Shown here: one piece after another, positions 12,801 through 23,903 of the stretch
Position numbering within the stretch: position 1 is the stretch's first letter
How the letters are laid out: every line of letters begins with the position of its first letter
Source: Lepidodermella squamata
Lineage: Eukaryota > Gastrotricha
Reading direction: 5' to 3'
DNA length: 64,000 nt
Assembly (NCBI GenBank): GCA_047495785.1
Contig: JBLDXI010000020.1
Span: forward strand, 62,001 to 126,000
The notes under the pieces: model-generated
What the model was told of the DNA's origin: nothing
Database searches by the model: none
What the model saw: the letters and a program-made list of their open reading frames with translations, nothing else
Program-made: the position numbers and the translations under genes

Positions 12801-15800
12801 CCTGAAAGGAAAATGAAAAAGAACTTGTCACAAAAGTTGGTAATTGATGTCAAAAGCAACACGGGTGGAAATAGCAGGTATATTTATGTATTTTGTCCTC
12901 ATCATTTTTTAGCTCCGATTTATTTCACCTCATCATTGTTAATTGGATAACGGTGAGAAAAGGAACGAAAGCTCGCGCCTCAACCTTCATTAACATAATT
13001 TCTGTTAAGAGCGCCTAATCAGCCTTGTAGCAGGATACAGCATGTACATGACACTTCGCGTTCTTCCCGCAGCAACAAAACAAAATAATAATATGTTGTT
13101 TAGCTGTTCCATAAATGGCCGGTTTGAAAGCACGCAGCTGAGATGCTTTGAGTTTCGTACCTCAAGGCAAACGATATGTTTGCAGCAGGTAATAATATTA
13201 TTAGGATGAAAACTATGAAGTGGATTGGCTACCAGCTGCAGTACCAGCTTGCGTCGCGCTACGGTCCCGCGCGTACATTCATTACGACAAAAAGCACGCG
13301 TCATAGGAATATTTCAAGGCGCACATACATATACATGATATCTATCATATTCTAACAGTGGTCCGGCGCGCGCCAAAATAGTGTCAAAAGGAGATCCCGA
13401 AAGAACGCAGGTAGACAAAAACCAGCGCTGCTTGTCGCTAGCAGAACAATGATGCAGAAGAGCCGGCTAGAAGTTACAGGGGCAGGTAAACGTACAGCTC
13501 CACTGAGATAAAATTGACCGCTACGCCAAACTAGTTTCCAGTAAGGTCTATACAAATACGCCGTTTCTTTCGGCGGTATGACGACCAGTATGTAAGCAGT
13601 CTAGTTTTCTTCGGCAAAAGAGCCGTACGCTTGTCGCATAAAAAAGAGCCAGAGGACCGCAGCTCAAAGAAGAAAGAAATTAGGCTAGCAGCGCGTCAAG
13701 TGTTTGCTTCGCAGTATTGTGCTAAAAGCTACCGCCTAAGAAAGACATGCCTGCACTGCTAACTCCAGAACAATAATATTATTGTCATGTTACCCCTATT
13801 CAATACGCGCTCACTTTTTGCAAAACATTATACAGCCCGGTGATGCCGATACGCAGAAATGTCGCATGCATTTACCGTTCATACATCGCTCGTTTGCTAA
13901 CATTCAAGTGTGACGCCCGCAGTTTATATATGGAAGCGCGCGCTCGAGCTATTTATCTTAGAATCGCCGTTAGCCGGGTACACCGCTCACAGGTCGTTAT
14001 GCAAAAATAAGCAGTCTCTTGCTCGAAAAGCTGGTGCCGCCCCCTGCAAATGGCTTGCGCTAAGGTATGCAAACAAGGTGCCTAAAAGAATGCTGGGAAA
14101 ACGAATAAAGCAGTATAGAATTTCTTCTTCAAGAATTTGCTGATATTCAGTGCATGAATGTAGAAATGAAGTATGTATTGACAACAGATTCAAGTTAAAT
14201 CGACAACAATTGTGAAAAAAATCGAATGATTGTAAAAGATAAAAATATAGCACCGCATGTTCTGCAATATTAATGGCTTTTCATTAATTTAAAATGGAAG
14301 TTATAAATGTTCCAAGTGGGCGGTGAAATGCGTAATTCGAAAGCTAATTAGTAAAGCATAGAAGGCTCAGAAATAGGGGTTTCACACATTTAGCCAGCAC
14401 ACGGATGTGAACGCTGCAATAAGGGGTAACGCGTATGAACCTTTTCGCGAGTGACGAGTTCAGTCTCAAGCTGAACAGTCTTGGCATCGAGCTCTTCCTT
14501 GACCTTGTCAAGATCATCCTTCATGCCAACCATTTTGTTCTTAAGAACATTAAGAACGCCAGACTGCGAGAACTTTTCACCTTTGCTCATTTTTAATTGG
14601 TTTAACTGAAGGAGAAAATCTAAACTGGCAAAGTCCCACAAACATATCAAACTTGATTCATAGCGGCTGCGTAATAACCCCAATACCAAACAAGAACCGA
14701 CAACGAGGCATATAAAAAAGATGTATACATCACTGAGATATATATGAGATGAAAATAAAAGAAGATCTATCACACCTTTTCACGATTAACGCGCTCTTCT
14801 TCCAGCTGCTGAGACTTGTGCTCCAACTCATCTTTAACTTTATCAAGCTCATCTTTCATGCCCAGCATCTTGTTTTTCAAAACGCCAAGCACTCCAGACT
14901 CAGGTTGTGAAAACTGACCCTTGCTCATTATAAAATTCCTAATACTTGTTTTTGTGGAGGTAAGAAAAAGAGCGAAAGTCAAGTTTAAAATATCAATGTG
15001 ATAACTCAAATCAACTAAGAAGATTCAACAAGGTTCCAAGAAGCCCATACGCACATTCAAAGAAAGCAGATGGCAGGTCAGAATAATGCGACAAGTGTAA
15101 TATGTAAGCTGCTGTCCGACAGTAAAATCTACCAACAGCAACAGCAACAGTAAGCGGTATATGATATACGATGTTAGCCGAAGGAACAATTAGCTGAATA
15201 AGCCATACAAAGTTCAACAACAAATATATATAGCAGTTTTGAGAAAAGAAAGAAGGCATTCTGGAATTAAACTGGGAACAAGTCGTCGGTTTAACAACTG
15301 ATAAACCTTTATATACCATCGCATAATAGCGCAATGTACTAGTCAATTTGCTTATGTCTAATTCTGCAAACATCCCAGGTGAGCTAAAAAGAAAAATACC
15401 GGAGCCGCAGACACTTGATACTAGGGATATTAGCTTTCAAATAAAAATAAAAAACTATTAATTGCGTTTCACTAATAAAATTTGAAACTGATAAAATTAT
15501 AAATAATATACTTATTTTCAAACGCATAGTTTTGTCGCATGCGAAACTTTTTCTGACAACGATCCAAGGCTTGCCCAAGGTGTTCGCGAGCACCACCGTT
15601 TAATGTCTCATTTCCTTTGTCTTGACATGCACCGCGATATTTGCATATATTTTCAGAGTATTCAGATTGTCAAGTCTCAGCGCTCTGCGCCTGCTAGACG
15701 CTAGATATCATTCAAACGGCCCCAAAATCGTCACGAATTCATGAAGCCTTTCCAGAGACGCAAACATTAAATGTGCTAAGACGAGGCAAAATGTTGGAGA

Positions 15801-16650
15801 ATTGGATATTGAGTTGCCATAGATGAAAAAGAATTTTATCATTTGAAATTTGAGACTGGAGAGGCTGATGTCGAGGTCGACGGCAGAAGACTAATGCGCA
15901 TGAAACTCAAGCAAACGTCTTCGCACTTCCACACTGATTCTCTAGAGTTTCTATGCAGTCATAGGCGCACAAGATCGTCAGATCATTTCAATCAGGTTAA
16001 AATTATTAAGTCTTATCACTAGCAAATCTTTTGCAAACTATTAACCCCTGCTGCCCGATGCTCTTTTGGCTGTCACTGCGAGACGCATAAGGTTGATCCT
16101 GGGTAAAATTGATTTAATAGCTTAACTAATTTGAATGGAAGCATTCTGAACTCAAGCGGAACGCAAGCTGTCATCTAATAAATTTGTTAATGATAAGAGG
16201 TGAATTACAAGCCTATGACACTTTCCTACAACTTATTCGTACACCGTGAAATAAATCGTGCTTTCGAAGTTCGAAAGCTGGGACCATAGTGTAATTTCAA
16301 GAGAACTTCTTCGAGTTGCTTACCTGTTGAAGCTTTTTGTCTGATTCTTCGAGCTTGGTGTTTGAATCCTCGAGCTTGGTTGCAGTTTGATCGAGTTCGT
16401 TTTCGAGTTGGGTGATTTTGCGCTGCAAGTTGGTGATTTCTTCGTCTTGCTATAAAAAGTGCTCCTTTAATTGTATCAGATTTCCAAAATGATAATCCTG
16501 TCATACCTTGTTGACCTTCTCCTCGCACTCTTTGAGTTTTACCTCCACCTGCTCAGCGCGATCCATCGCAGTCTCCTTCTCGCTTTTCATGGCCTGCATC
16601 TTTTTCTTGATGGCATCCATAGTGTTGCTGGCTCCTCCGGTATCACCCAT
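6749..16650 (-). CDS. Tropomyosin gene with multiple mutually exclusive exons
   Basis: Tropomyosin is the two-chain coiled coil that lies along actin filaments and gates myosin access. On the minus strand the exons are: 1 (16507-16650), 2 (16324-16449), 3 (12668-12801), one of three exon 4 copies (118 nt), one of three exon 5 copies (71 nt), one of three exon 6 copies (76 nt), 7 (9528-9590), one of four exon 8 copies (70 nt) and one of two terminal exons (83 nt). Two further first exons give short isoforms. The long form is 294 residues, which is the family's 284 plus a 10-residue extension before [13 protein letters not shown] short form would be about 255. Heptad hydrophobic spacing runs throughout, and the ending [12 protein letters not shown] is close to the arthropod ending. 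Each alternative copy has conventional splice sites and keeps the same phase. Family call is certain; which exon combinations are used is unknown. Confidence 0.95.
7635..7717 (-). CDS. Tropomyosin terminal exon 9a
   Basis: 83 nt including a TAA stop. It completes a Glu codon and then reads [20 protein letters not shown], ending LAQM. It is an alternative C-terminus to the exon at 6749-6831 and would alter the overlap junction and troponin-binding region. Confidence 0.85.
8094..9381 (-). CDS. Tropomyosin exon 8 cluster: four alternative 70-nt exons
   Basis: 8a (9312-9381) reads [19 protein letters not shown], 8b (8848-8917) [19 protein letters not shown], 8c (8481-8550) [19 protein letters not shown], and 8d (8094-8163) [19 protein letters not shown]. 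All four are 70 nt with matching phases. 8a is nearest the arthropod sequence; 8b is the outlier. A tryptophan in 8c and 8d is unusual for a tropomyosin coiled coil. Confidence 0.9.
9528..9590 (-). CDS. Tropomyosin exon 7, constitutive, 63 nt
   Basis: It encodes [21 protein letters not shown], the single copy of the family's conserved 63-nt exon. The flanking acceptor (CACAG) and donor (GTAAGT) are strong. Confidence 0.9.
9783..10498 (-). CDS. Tropomyosin exon 6 cluster: three alternative 76-nt exons
   Basis: 6a (10423-10498) reads [19 protein letters not shown], 6b (10064-10139) [19 protein letters not shown], and 6c (9783-9858) [19 protein letters not shown]. 6a and 6c resemble the canonical sequence of arthropod tropomyosin; 6b is diverged. 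Each needs one base to complete the codon left open by exon 5. Confidence 0.9.
10754..11419 (-). CDS. Tropomyosin exon 5 cluster: three alternative 71-nt exons
   Basis: 5a (11349-11419) reads [19 protein letters not shown], 5b (11077-11147) [19 protein letters not shown], and 5c (10754-10824) [19 protein letters not shown]. All are 71 nt, begin in phase 0 and end with two bases left over, so they are interchangeable. Confidence 0.9.
11850..12511 (-). CDS. Tropomyosin exon 4 cluster: three alternative 118-nt exons
   Basis: In transcription order: 4a (12394-12511) starts with residues [19 protein letters not shown], 4b (12157-12274) with [19 protein letters not shown], and 4c (11850-11967) with [19 protein letters not shown]. 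All are exactly 118 nt, start in the same phase and have AG and GT borders. 4b and 4c end in the canonical KKYDE/RKYDE; 4a ends RLSAMEE and is strongly diverged. Including two copies would shift the frame, which enforces a single choice. Confidence 0.9.
12802..14440 (-). other. Tropomyosin intron upstream of exon 3
   Basis: About 1.6 kb between the second short-isoform first exon and exon 3. I found no further tropomyosin-like exon in either orientation. Short open frames here have no supporting features. Confidence 0.5.
14441..14590 (-). CDS. Tropomyosin alternative first exon, short isoform B
   Basis: 50 codons beginning [11 protein letters not shown] and ending LVTREK, with a GTTCAT donor. 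It shares the core GVL-VLKNKM-GMKD-LDKVK-EL with the exon 190 bp upstream, showing tandem duplication of the internal first exon. Confidence 0.85.
14776..14928 (-). CDS. Tropomyosin alternative first exon, short isoform A
   Basis: 51 codons beginning [12 protein letters not shown] and ending VNREK, then a GTGTGA donor. It ends in phase 0 like exon 2, so it can join exon 3 directly. It implies an internal promoter in the long intron between exons 2 and 3, as in short tropomyosins of other animals. It is clearly a paralogue of the exon at 14,441-14,590. Confidence 0.85.
14929..16323 (-). promoter_or_regulatory. Tropomyosin intron 2, expected to hold the internal promoter(s)
   Basis: This intron lies directly upstream of the two short-isoform first exons, so their promoters must be here, or for the second exon at 14,591-14,775. 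The inference is from gene structure only; I see no diagnostic core-promoter motif. Confidence 0.4.
16507..16650 (-). CDS. Tropomyosin exon 1 (long isoforms) with 10-residue extension
   Basis: It encodes [10 protein letters not shown] followed by the canonical 38-residue first exon. An in-frame TAG lies 18 bases upstream, so 16,650 is the first ATG of the frame. The second ATG, at 16,620, would give the standard N-terminus. The first ATG has a strong context (ACCATGG), which favours the extension, but protein data would be needed to decide. Confidence 0.85.
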
Positions 16651-19241
16651 GGTTGATTTTGGATTCTACTTAAAGCGACTAAAAATACATCAGAAGATTG
16701 AAAAACGAATAGCAAAATGTTTGTTCCACTGGATTTGTATGAGCATTGTCTCCGCGGTAATCAGTTTCAAAACATAAGAATGGCTGCACATTGCATTTCG
16801 CGAAAATCAGAACATTTTGCGAGGTGACGATACATATAGGCGCACGTTGCTTGGGAAAAGCGATTAACACAATAATGTTAAGAAGCAAATAAGTGAAACT
16901 GTAAGTTGAACTATTTTTAATATAATGAAACATTAGGTATTGATTTCGGGCCGCGCAGTTATTGTGGACATGAAAGGCAACAAGTTATATCTGCTCCGAC
17001 AAGAATGAGCGGGTACCTTTCTATCTTTCCAGATAAAACGTACATACCGATGGTTGAAGGCTTGCAGCCTGCTATAGCGGAATTATTACAGTTCCATAAA
17101 TAAAACTACCATGGCATCGTTGGTAGGTATAATATAAATAACATCAGCCGAGTGCTGACTGCTAGCTGTTGCTCATGTTATTTCTTCTGCTGCTGGTATT
17201 CGTTAAATATCGAACAGGCCAAAAATGAGCGATCGCAGAATCCACAGATACACTCGCGGAACGACTTCGTTGTATATACAGGCGAATATAATGGGCGCGC
17301 ATCTCATAAGCGTACGCGTAATCGCAGGTTTTGATCGCGAAAGCGCTTTTCGCCTCCGAGTCAGATCGGCGATCTATTTCTCTTTCGCTTGTTTACCTCA
17401 ATGCGCCATAGCGCCGTGTTACGTAGATTCAGCTCCAATCTCTCCCAGCAGCCAACCTCACTGGTAATAACAAGGCAGCTGCTGAAAAAGGAGGCATCAA
17501 ACCTGCGCCCGGCGTGCAAAACATTTACTCCTTCCGCGCAGCGTGAACTCATGCATTTTATAACGCTCAGCGCATCGGTACAGCAGGCCACATTGATGGC
17601 GATTCGCATGCCGTCCGCTCGTCTTCGGCGGGCGGCGTTGCCATATCAGTAGTGATTAATCGGCATCGCCGTAAATCTCGAGCTATATCCATAGGGATGA
17701 GCAAGGTAAATCGGAGAGCGTGTCTTCCAGATTATTCAAGACCATGCGCCGCGATAATAAATAAGGCCTCGCGATCATACGCTTCTTGCGAGGTACTGCC
17801 TAGTTCGAAACATATTATTACATTACCGCAATTAAAGTAAGGAAGCTGCATTTCGGACTATCTCTATAAACACACGTGCATGCCTTTCGCCGGCCCCAGG
17901 ATAGGAAGATATAAAGTTAGTGTCATCTCCGATAGCACCGAGTATTGATTCTCATGAGCTCTTGCACAGCGTTGCTTTGCTGCCCAAATTGCTGGTAAAC
18001 GTGTCTGGTAGAACGTGCGCCCATTGCAATATCTACGCTATCACTGCGAATTGCCCGCTGCATATGCGGCTTCTCATTTATAGGCGCTGCAGCAACGGTT
18101 CCGCGGAACACGCAGCGGCGTGTTTTGCTCTACCAGTTAATTTAGCGGCCGCTCGAATAATACGATCGTGTACCCGAAGCTGTATTATTGCGATCGCGCC
18201 GAATCAGAGGTGTGTAACTTTAGCTCCGAAGGCGAATCGCCCGCGCTTCGGCGCATGCTGCTTATTGGGCGCATTGATGAGCAACGCACTTCGGCGCAAA
18301 ATAACATGTTGGCTGCTGTTGTATTTTCGAACCTAAATCGGCAGCACCTCGCCCGCCACTGTCAATAATACGAAGCCACATCGAAAAGAACCCGAGTTTT
18401 TCTCTGTAGCTGCATTAGCCGACGGCCGCTCGTAAAGAACAACGCAGGAGTATTTGTTGTTAGCCGTAACTCGGCATATGTATCAAAGAACTTCCGAGTC
18501 CGAAACGATAGTCAGGGGTAATCTCGACCTCGATCTCCGCATCAGATTAGCCCAGAAAAAAGCCAAAGCTACTTAACGTTTAATGAGAAAAACTACTTTC
18601 AAAAGCTCAGGTGCGATGATAACATTGGAAGTCTGCTGCGAAGAAACCCGGAATGATGACTTTGAAAACGAGAAAATTGTGGCACGTCGATGGCGTGGCC
18701 TTGCATCTAAAAATTCGGGTTATCCATTACAGGTGCAACAGCGTAGGTAGGTTTTCAGAAAGTCACAAACCAACGCAAAATATTCCGCTTTTTGACCACG
18801 TTGGAGTCAAGAGGCGACAGCACAATCACACTCGCATATAATTTGCGGCAAAAAACGCATTTGCATTAGTCAATTTTATTATGTAACAATTTTTACAATG
18901 TATTAATGCTGCTATATAAAACAACGCTCGTGCTGAGAGACCAGTGCGCTGACATTCCAGTGAACAATTTGATAACAAAAATGACTCGAGTATCGGCGGC
19001 TGAAAAAATGCGCTGCCGTAAAAATATTGTTGATCACCACAACCAAGTTACATTTATTGTGTTCTCTTGCTCGCTAACCGACAAAAAGTGATATAATAAA
19101 TAGGAACAGAACCGGTGAAAAATAAGTCGCCACATTTCACACAATTATTTAACATTATAGCTTTCCAGCACCAGTCATCAAGCACAAAAATAAAATGGAT
19201 TCAAGTAAAAAATAAATGCACCTATGGGCGGGCATTACGAC
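16651..19241. other. Intergenic between tropomyosin and the TBC gene
   Basis: 2.6 kb containing the upstream flank of tropomyosin (minus strand) and the downstream flank of the TBC-domain gene. Several overlapping open frames (17.2-18.4 kb, relatively GC-rich) show no family similarity and no consistent codon pattern. Nothing else seen. Confidence 0.5.
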
Positions 19242-20546
19242 TTAGACACTCAATGCGTTCGAATTCCTCAGCTTTGCCAAAGCGTGGTTCGAAACGTGTG
19301 ACTTTGACTTGCGGCCGACGACTTTGAGCGCTCCTCCGAACAACGCGTCCATGAATTCATGACAATTTATTGTTACTGAAAAAAAGAAACCGCACATTTG
19401 AAGTGGTCTAATGGCAAAAACCGCATTACTACCTGGAGAAATATCTGTTAGACTATTGAAAGCTAGAACAGCGGAACTGGCGTCTTTGGCAGTGAGAATT
19501 CTATTCCGCTGCAGATGTATTAAATTTAGGGCGGCCCCGAACAGCACTTTCGGCCCGTCGAAAAGCAAGCAGTCCCAGATGCGAAGAGTGGTTTCACTCG
19601 GAAGGCAGTTAGCGAAGGCAGTTACCATCCACCTTGAGGCAACTGCACCAAGTGGCAATGCGTGCCGTCTCAAACAGATGGCGAGTTGCTGATCTCGTTC
19701 TTCCACAAGTGACCCAAGCACTGCGAGGTCAGACAACAAACCAGCCATTTTCGGTGAAAAGTAATCGCGTAAAATATTTCGTGTAAAAATAACTAGCAGG
19801 AAGAACACATCCTCCTCAAAGCTGGTATCCTAAATCAACAGGTGATAAATTTAAACTTCTCTATATGCAATTGGTAATAATTACTATGGACAGTTGATCA
19901 ATCTTTGACCTCGATACGAGAGGATTTTCACGGAGGAATTTGGCCCGAGAAAACGTCACCAGCAGCATTCCAGTGATGAGATTCATGCCTTGACAATACC
20001 CTATGTCTTCCATGTAGCGTGCTGAAGCAAATAGTATCCTGCGCAGCGAATCGAACCCTGTTCGCTGAAAGAACTCATTATCGGGATAAGTTCTGGCTAG
20101 ATCGCAAGAAATTTGATGCTCCTAAAATAAAACGTTAGCTATGTACAATTAAGGCCAGCCTTCAAGATACCGTGGCTTGAGGAAGCGGCGCTGCGTCTTC
20201 GGCAATCAAACGTTCGTACAGACCGGGATTCTCCATCTTCAACTTGGCTGCTCCAGAGACCGCCATCCATATTTCAGGACGCCGATTTTGAGGCACGCCT
20301 AGTGACATAAACTGTGGCAATAGAGGGCAACAAGGAAAAAATATTCATGCGAATACCTTTTTGAATGAAACGCTGCAAAACTCGAGATCGTTCAATGGTA
20401 AGAACTGGAGTGAATAGCGAGCTAGGAAACCTGTCCCATCTTACCGCTCGCCTCTTCAAAATCGCATCGTAATTTTCATGCCACGTTGAATACATATCTG
20501 CGAAGTTTCCAGAGATCGGAAATCCATAATCGTCAAATAGAGACAT
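19242..20546 (-). CDS. TBC-domain RabGAP, GRTP1-like
   Basis: Predicted GTPase-activating protein for a Rab GTPase. Five exons join in frame (20357-20546, 20171-20298, 19960-20121, 19433-19829, 19242-19375) to 336 residues, the same length I recall for vertebrate GRTP1. The N-terminal DYGFP and ERSRVLQRFIQKGVP stretches match that family. The two catalytic fingers of TBC domains are present: Arg116 in ISCDLARTYPDN and Gln150 in IGYCQGMN. The conserved LRIWDCLLFDG box follows. The third donor (CTG|GTGACG) is the least certain join. The last intron is 57 nt and in frame without a stop. Introns 1, 2 and 4 are 49-58 bp. Confidence 0.88.
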
Positions 20547-23500
20547 TAAAAATAAATAAGCCTATCAAATCAATTGAGAAATCTATTTCGAAGCAAAATA
20601 ATAATCAGATGTTGGGGAATTCGCTTTCCTTAAAAATACGCTCTTAAACTAGCTCTTAACTCTGTCATAGGTCATAGCTGTTCACATAAGATTAGTGCTC
20701 AACTGTTTGCATCAATAAATTGTGGAAAATAAGTGCGGTTGGCTATACAACTGTCAGGAAATAGCGGCTCTCGCTTATATTCATGTATATCTCGCTACTA
20801 CTGAGTTTTCTCATCAAATTTAGGCGCACAGAACGGCAAGCAACTGACAAATCAATAATATAGCCGCTACGAAAAGAGAATGAAACCCCAGAATACAAAC
20901 ACAGCGCGTAACACAGCCGAAATGGAGAGAAATAGTAATATTTTCCATGACAGCATTCGGCATTGTCAGCTGTATAAACAGGAGGCATCCTCAGGGAAAT
21001 TAGTGTTATCACTACTCCGTCCCCCGTCTACATTTCATCATGCAATACGACTGAAAACAAAATATAAACGACTATTTAAATGGCGCATATATAGGGAGCA
21101 TCGGGCGAAGTTGTTTAAAGGTTAAAAAATAATATGTAGCAAGTAATTGCTATACAATTTGGTTACGACCCAAATTCAATAGCCTAAGAACTATCAGAAG
21201 TTTTTCAACATTGGTTAGGTCTAGTGCAGTAAATTGTTCTCAAAGCATTATTTGAATAGGGTGGGAGCGAACAAATGTTCCCTATCGAATATCGAATGAT
21301 TGACATTTCAGATGCTTCCGTGTGAAACTGATGATACATAAGACCTGCAGTGTATATTTTTCGAAGAGCTTGCTTGAAGTTTCCACGGTTCATTTTCAGA
21401 AGTTGTTAAAAACAATCAGCATCAAAGATTGCATTGATTGATACAGGATATGTGTCAAAGAAGTGGAATAGAATTGTACAGATTGGAAAAAGACTACAAA
21501 AACATCATGCCGTGGGAATTTAAAATAATCTTTATTCTTTACTGTGCTATCATGACAGATGACATTACCAATATCGTTACGCGCTTAAACGACGTGCGCA
21601 ATGCAGCAGGGACAAAAAACTGTTCTCATTTGTTGTTCCCGAAAAACCTAAATTCAATCGGTGGATAAATTGATAATTCTAGTTTTGATACGCTACCAAT
21701 AAAAGTAACTATATTCATGCTACCAAAATAAAAATTAGAGTTTTAGCTATTTGCTGAGTTGTCCGATTTTCGGAAGAGCAAAAATTGAATATGGGCCCCT
21801 TCTGGCGCTACATGTAGTATAAGTAATATTCCTTTACCTTTAACCTAAGCCTTAGACTAGACGGCGCGCAGTGGTCGGCGAGCTCAGCTCCTTCTGTATG
21901 CCACCGAATATAGCGGTGAGAAATCCATGTGACATGGGAGTACATGTGAGAAAATGGACCTCGCGAAAATATTATTCGCGACATTTTTTGCATCGCGAAG
22001 ATATTGGAATCGCGAAAATTTTACACAAGCCAACACTTCTTCACTGGGCAAATCATCAAGTTCCTCAGAAGACGGATGATGTAGAGCAACCGTCGCAAAT
22101 TACCATGGCATCTTTCTTGTTTTACCAACACCTCGGCGAAAAGTACGAGGAATGCGGCTATGAAGCCAGGTTTTGATTTTCGAAAGATCACTTTTGTTCG
22201 TCGCGAAAATTTCGCTCGCCGCTCTTTTAGGCCTTCACGAAAATTTCACGTATACAGTATAACGCGACCGTGATCAAATACTTGGAGATTAGTGTTCATG
22301 AAGTGGCTGCTGAATTCTGAATGAAGACCCTGAATTCTACATTTCGGTACTCGTGTACAATTTGAAGTGCAGTCAGTGATCATTAAGTCATCCAAGTATC
22401 ACACTTCGAGGAAGCTTCATTTCTCATTGCTGAATCTAATCCACCCCTTTCCTTACGCCTTAAGCCAGACCTGAACCTAACCAAAGCTATCCATTAATAG
22501 ATCCATCGCAGATGTGTGACATTGCCGATGTCAAGAAATGCATGATCGAAGAAAATGTGAAAGCATTTCTTTCGTGAGGACACGGCAGCCGGTGGTTACC
22601 AACGAAACTGGAAAGCTGGAGTAGGAACTAGACAGCAAAAACTCGCACCGCACCGTCTCAATCGCAGCAGCAGAGTGTAAAATCAAAAGTACCATTTTCA
22701 AGGCGATTGCTTCTAGACACGTGATTACATCTCGACACAACAATTGAAAAAACTCGTGAAAAAAATTGAAAATTTCGGCCGCCTAAATTAAAAAATAAAA
22801 ATAAATAAATTTTAAGCTTTTTTCAAATTTTTTTTTTTAATTCTATAATTTTTCATTCCTCAAAACTCCGACCTCGATTATTGCGTGAAGATTCGATTGT
22901 TGATGGTTTGTCTGTCAGTTGCTACCATTCTGCGGGGTTTTGCATGAGTTTCGCAAGTTTTCAGAGTTGAGAGAACCTAGTGATTAGTCATGTAGCAACT
23001 AAATTTTTACGAAATATCTCTTTATTTTTCCTAAACAATTGGTAAAATCAGATAGCTGAGATCATAAGCTAGCTGATAGTATACTTTTCATCGTAATATC
23101 TCATACTAAGGTCCCGCTTCTGGCTGCTGGATTCTACAACGGCTGTTAATATTTAACCCATCTGAATTTAATAACTTGATTGAAGCCGTTGATAACTTCA
23201 TTTGAGAAAATGCAAAACTAATTTGACATGCCCGCAAAAATGGTCTCGAAAACCCCAGAAAATCGGTGGCGAGAATTTAAAGATATCAATATTTAAAAGT
23301 AAATATTGTTGGAATTATGCCAGTGGCAAACAGAGCCAATAGCCAGTGGTTTTTATTGCCAAGGTTTATAATTTTACTTATACTTATTACTTTTGATAGC
23401 TAGGAACATGTTCGCAGTAGAAATTGTGTCGGAAAAGGATCAATGTTACAAACATCTCCAAATCTAAACTGAATTAAAAAATGTTCTTATTTGACAATGT

Positions 23501-23903
23501 GAACTCTTTGGAAATAATAACATCTCCTATGGTAATTCTCACTAACCTATACACCTTAATGATAAATTACAAAGGTACGCTTTTAAGCCGCATTCGTCGC
23601 GAATATGATCCATGTCCCAAAAATTGTGATTTTGTTGTCAAATGTTTTCCAGGAAACTATTGATGCATGGATGCATGTCAGCTAGTTTTCCAAACTAAAA
23701 GTGCAAAAGATGAGTTAAACTTGGAACGATGCTTGACTTAGAAAGAACCCCTGGAAAGATGGAAAGAAGAAAGCTAGTTGGGTCATTCTTTGCCAAAAAT
23801 TGCATTCAGTAGTTTAGGGGACTATACGACAGCCACAACAGAAAGAACGGAATGAGCGGAAAGAAGAAATAATTGTTATTCATTGTTTTTCATTGTATAG
23901 ATC
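20547..23903. other. Intergenic between divergent GRTP1-like and TopBP1 genes
   Basis: 3.4 kb holding the upstream flanks of both genes. A cluster of the motif TCGCGAAAAT lies at about 21,958-22,240. AT-rich low-complexity sequence is at about 22,780-22,860. No gene found. Confidence 0.5.

Noticed and set aside
12602-12862. Open frames on both strands around tropomyosin exon 3
   Set aside because: They are shadow frames of the 134-nt exon 3; the correct frame is fixed by exon phase and heptad pattern.
17152-18368. Several overlapping open frames in the tropomyosin upstream region
   Set aside because: No family similarity, no preferred frame and no splice logic. They look like chance frames in GC-richer DNA.
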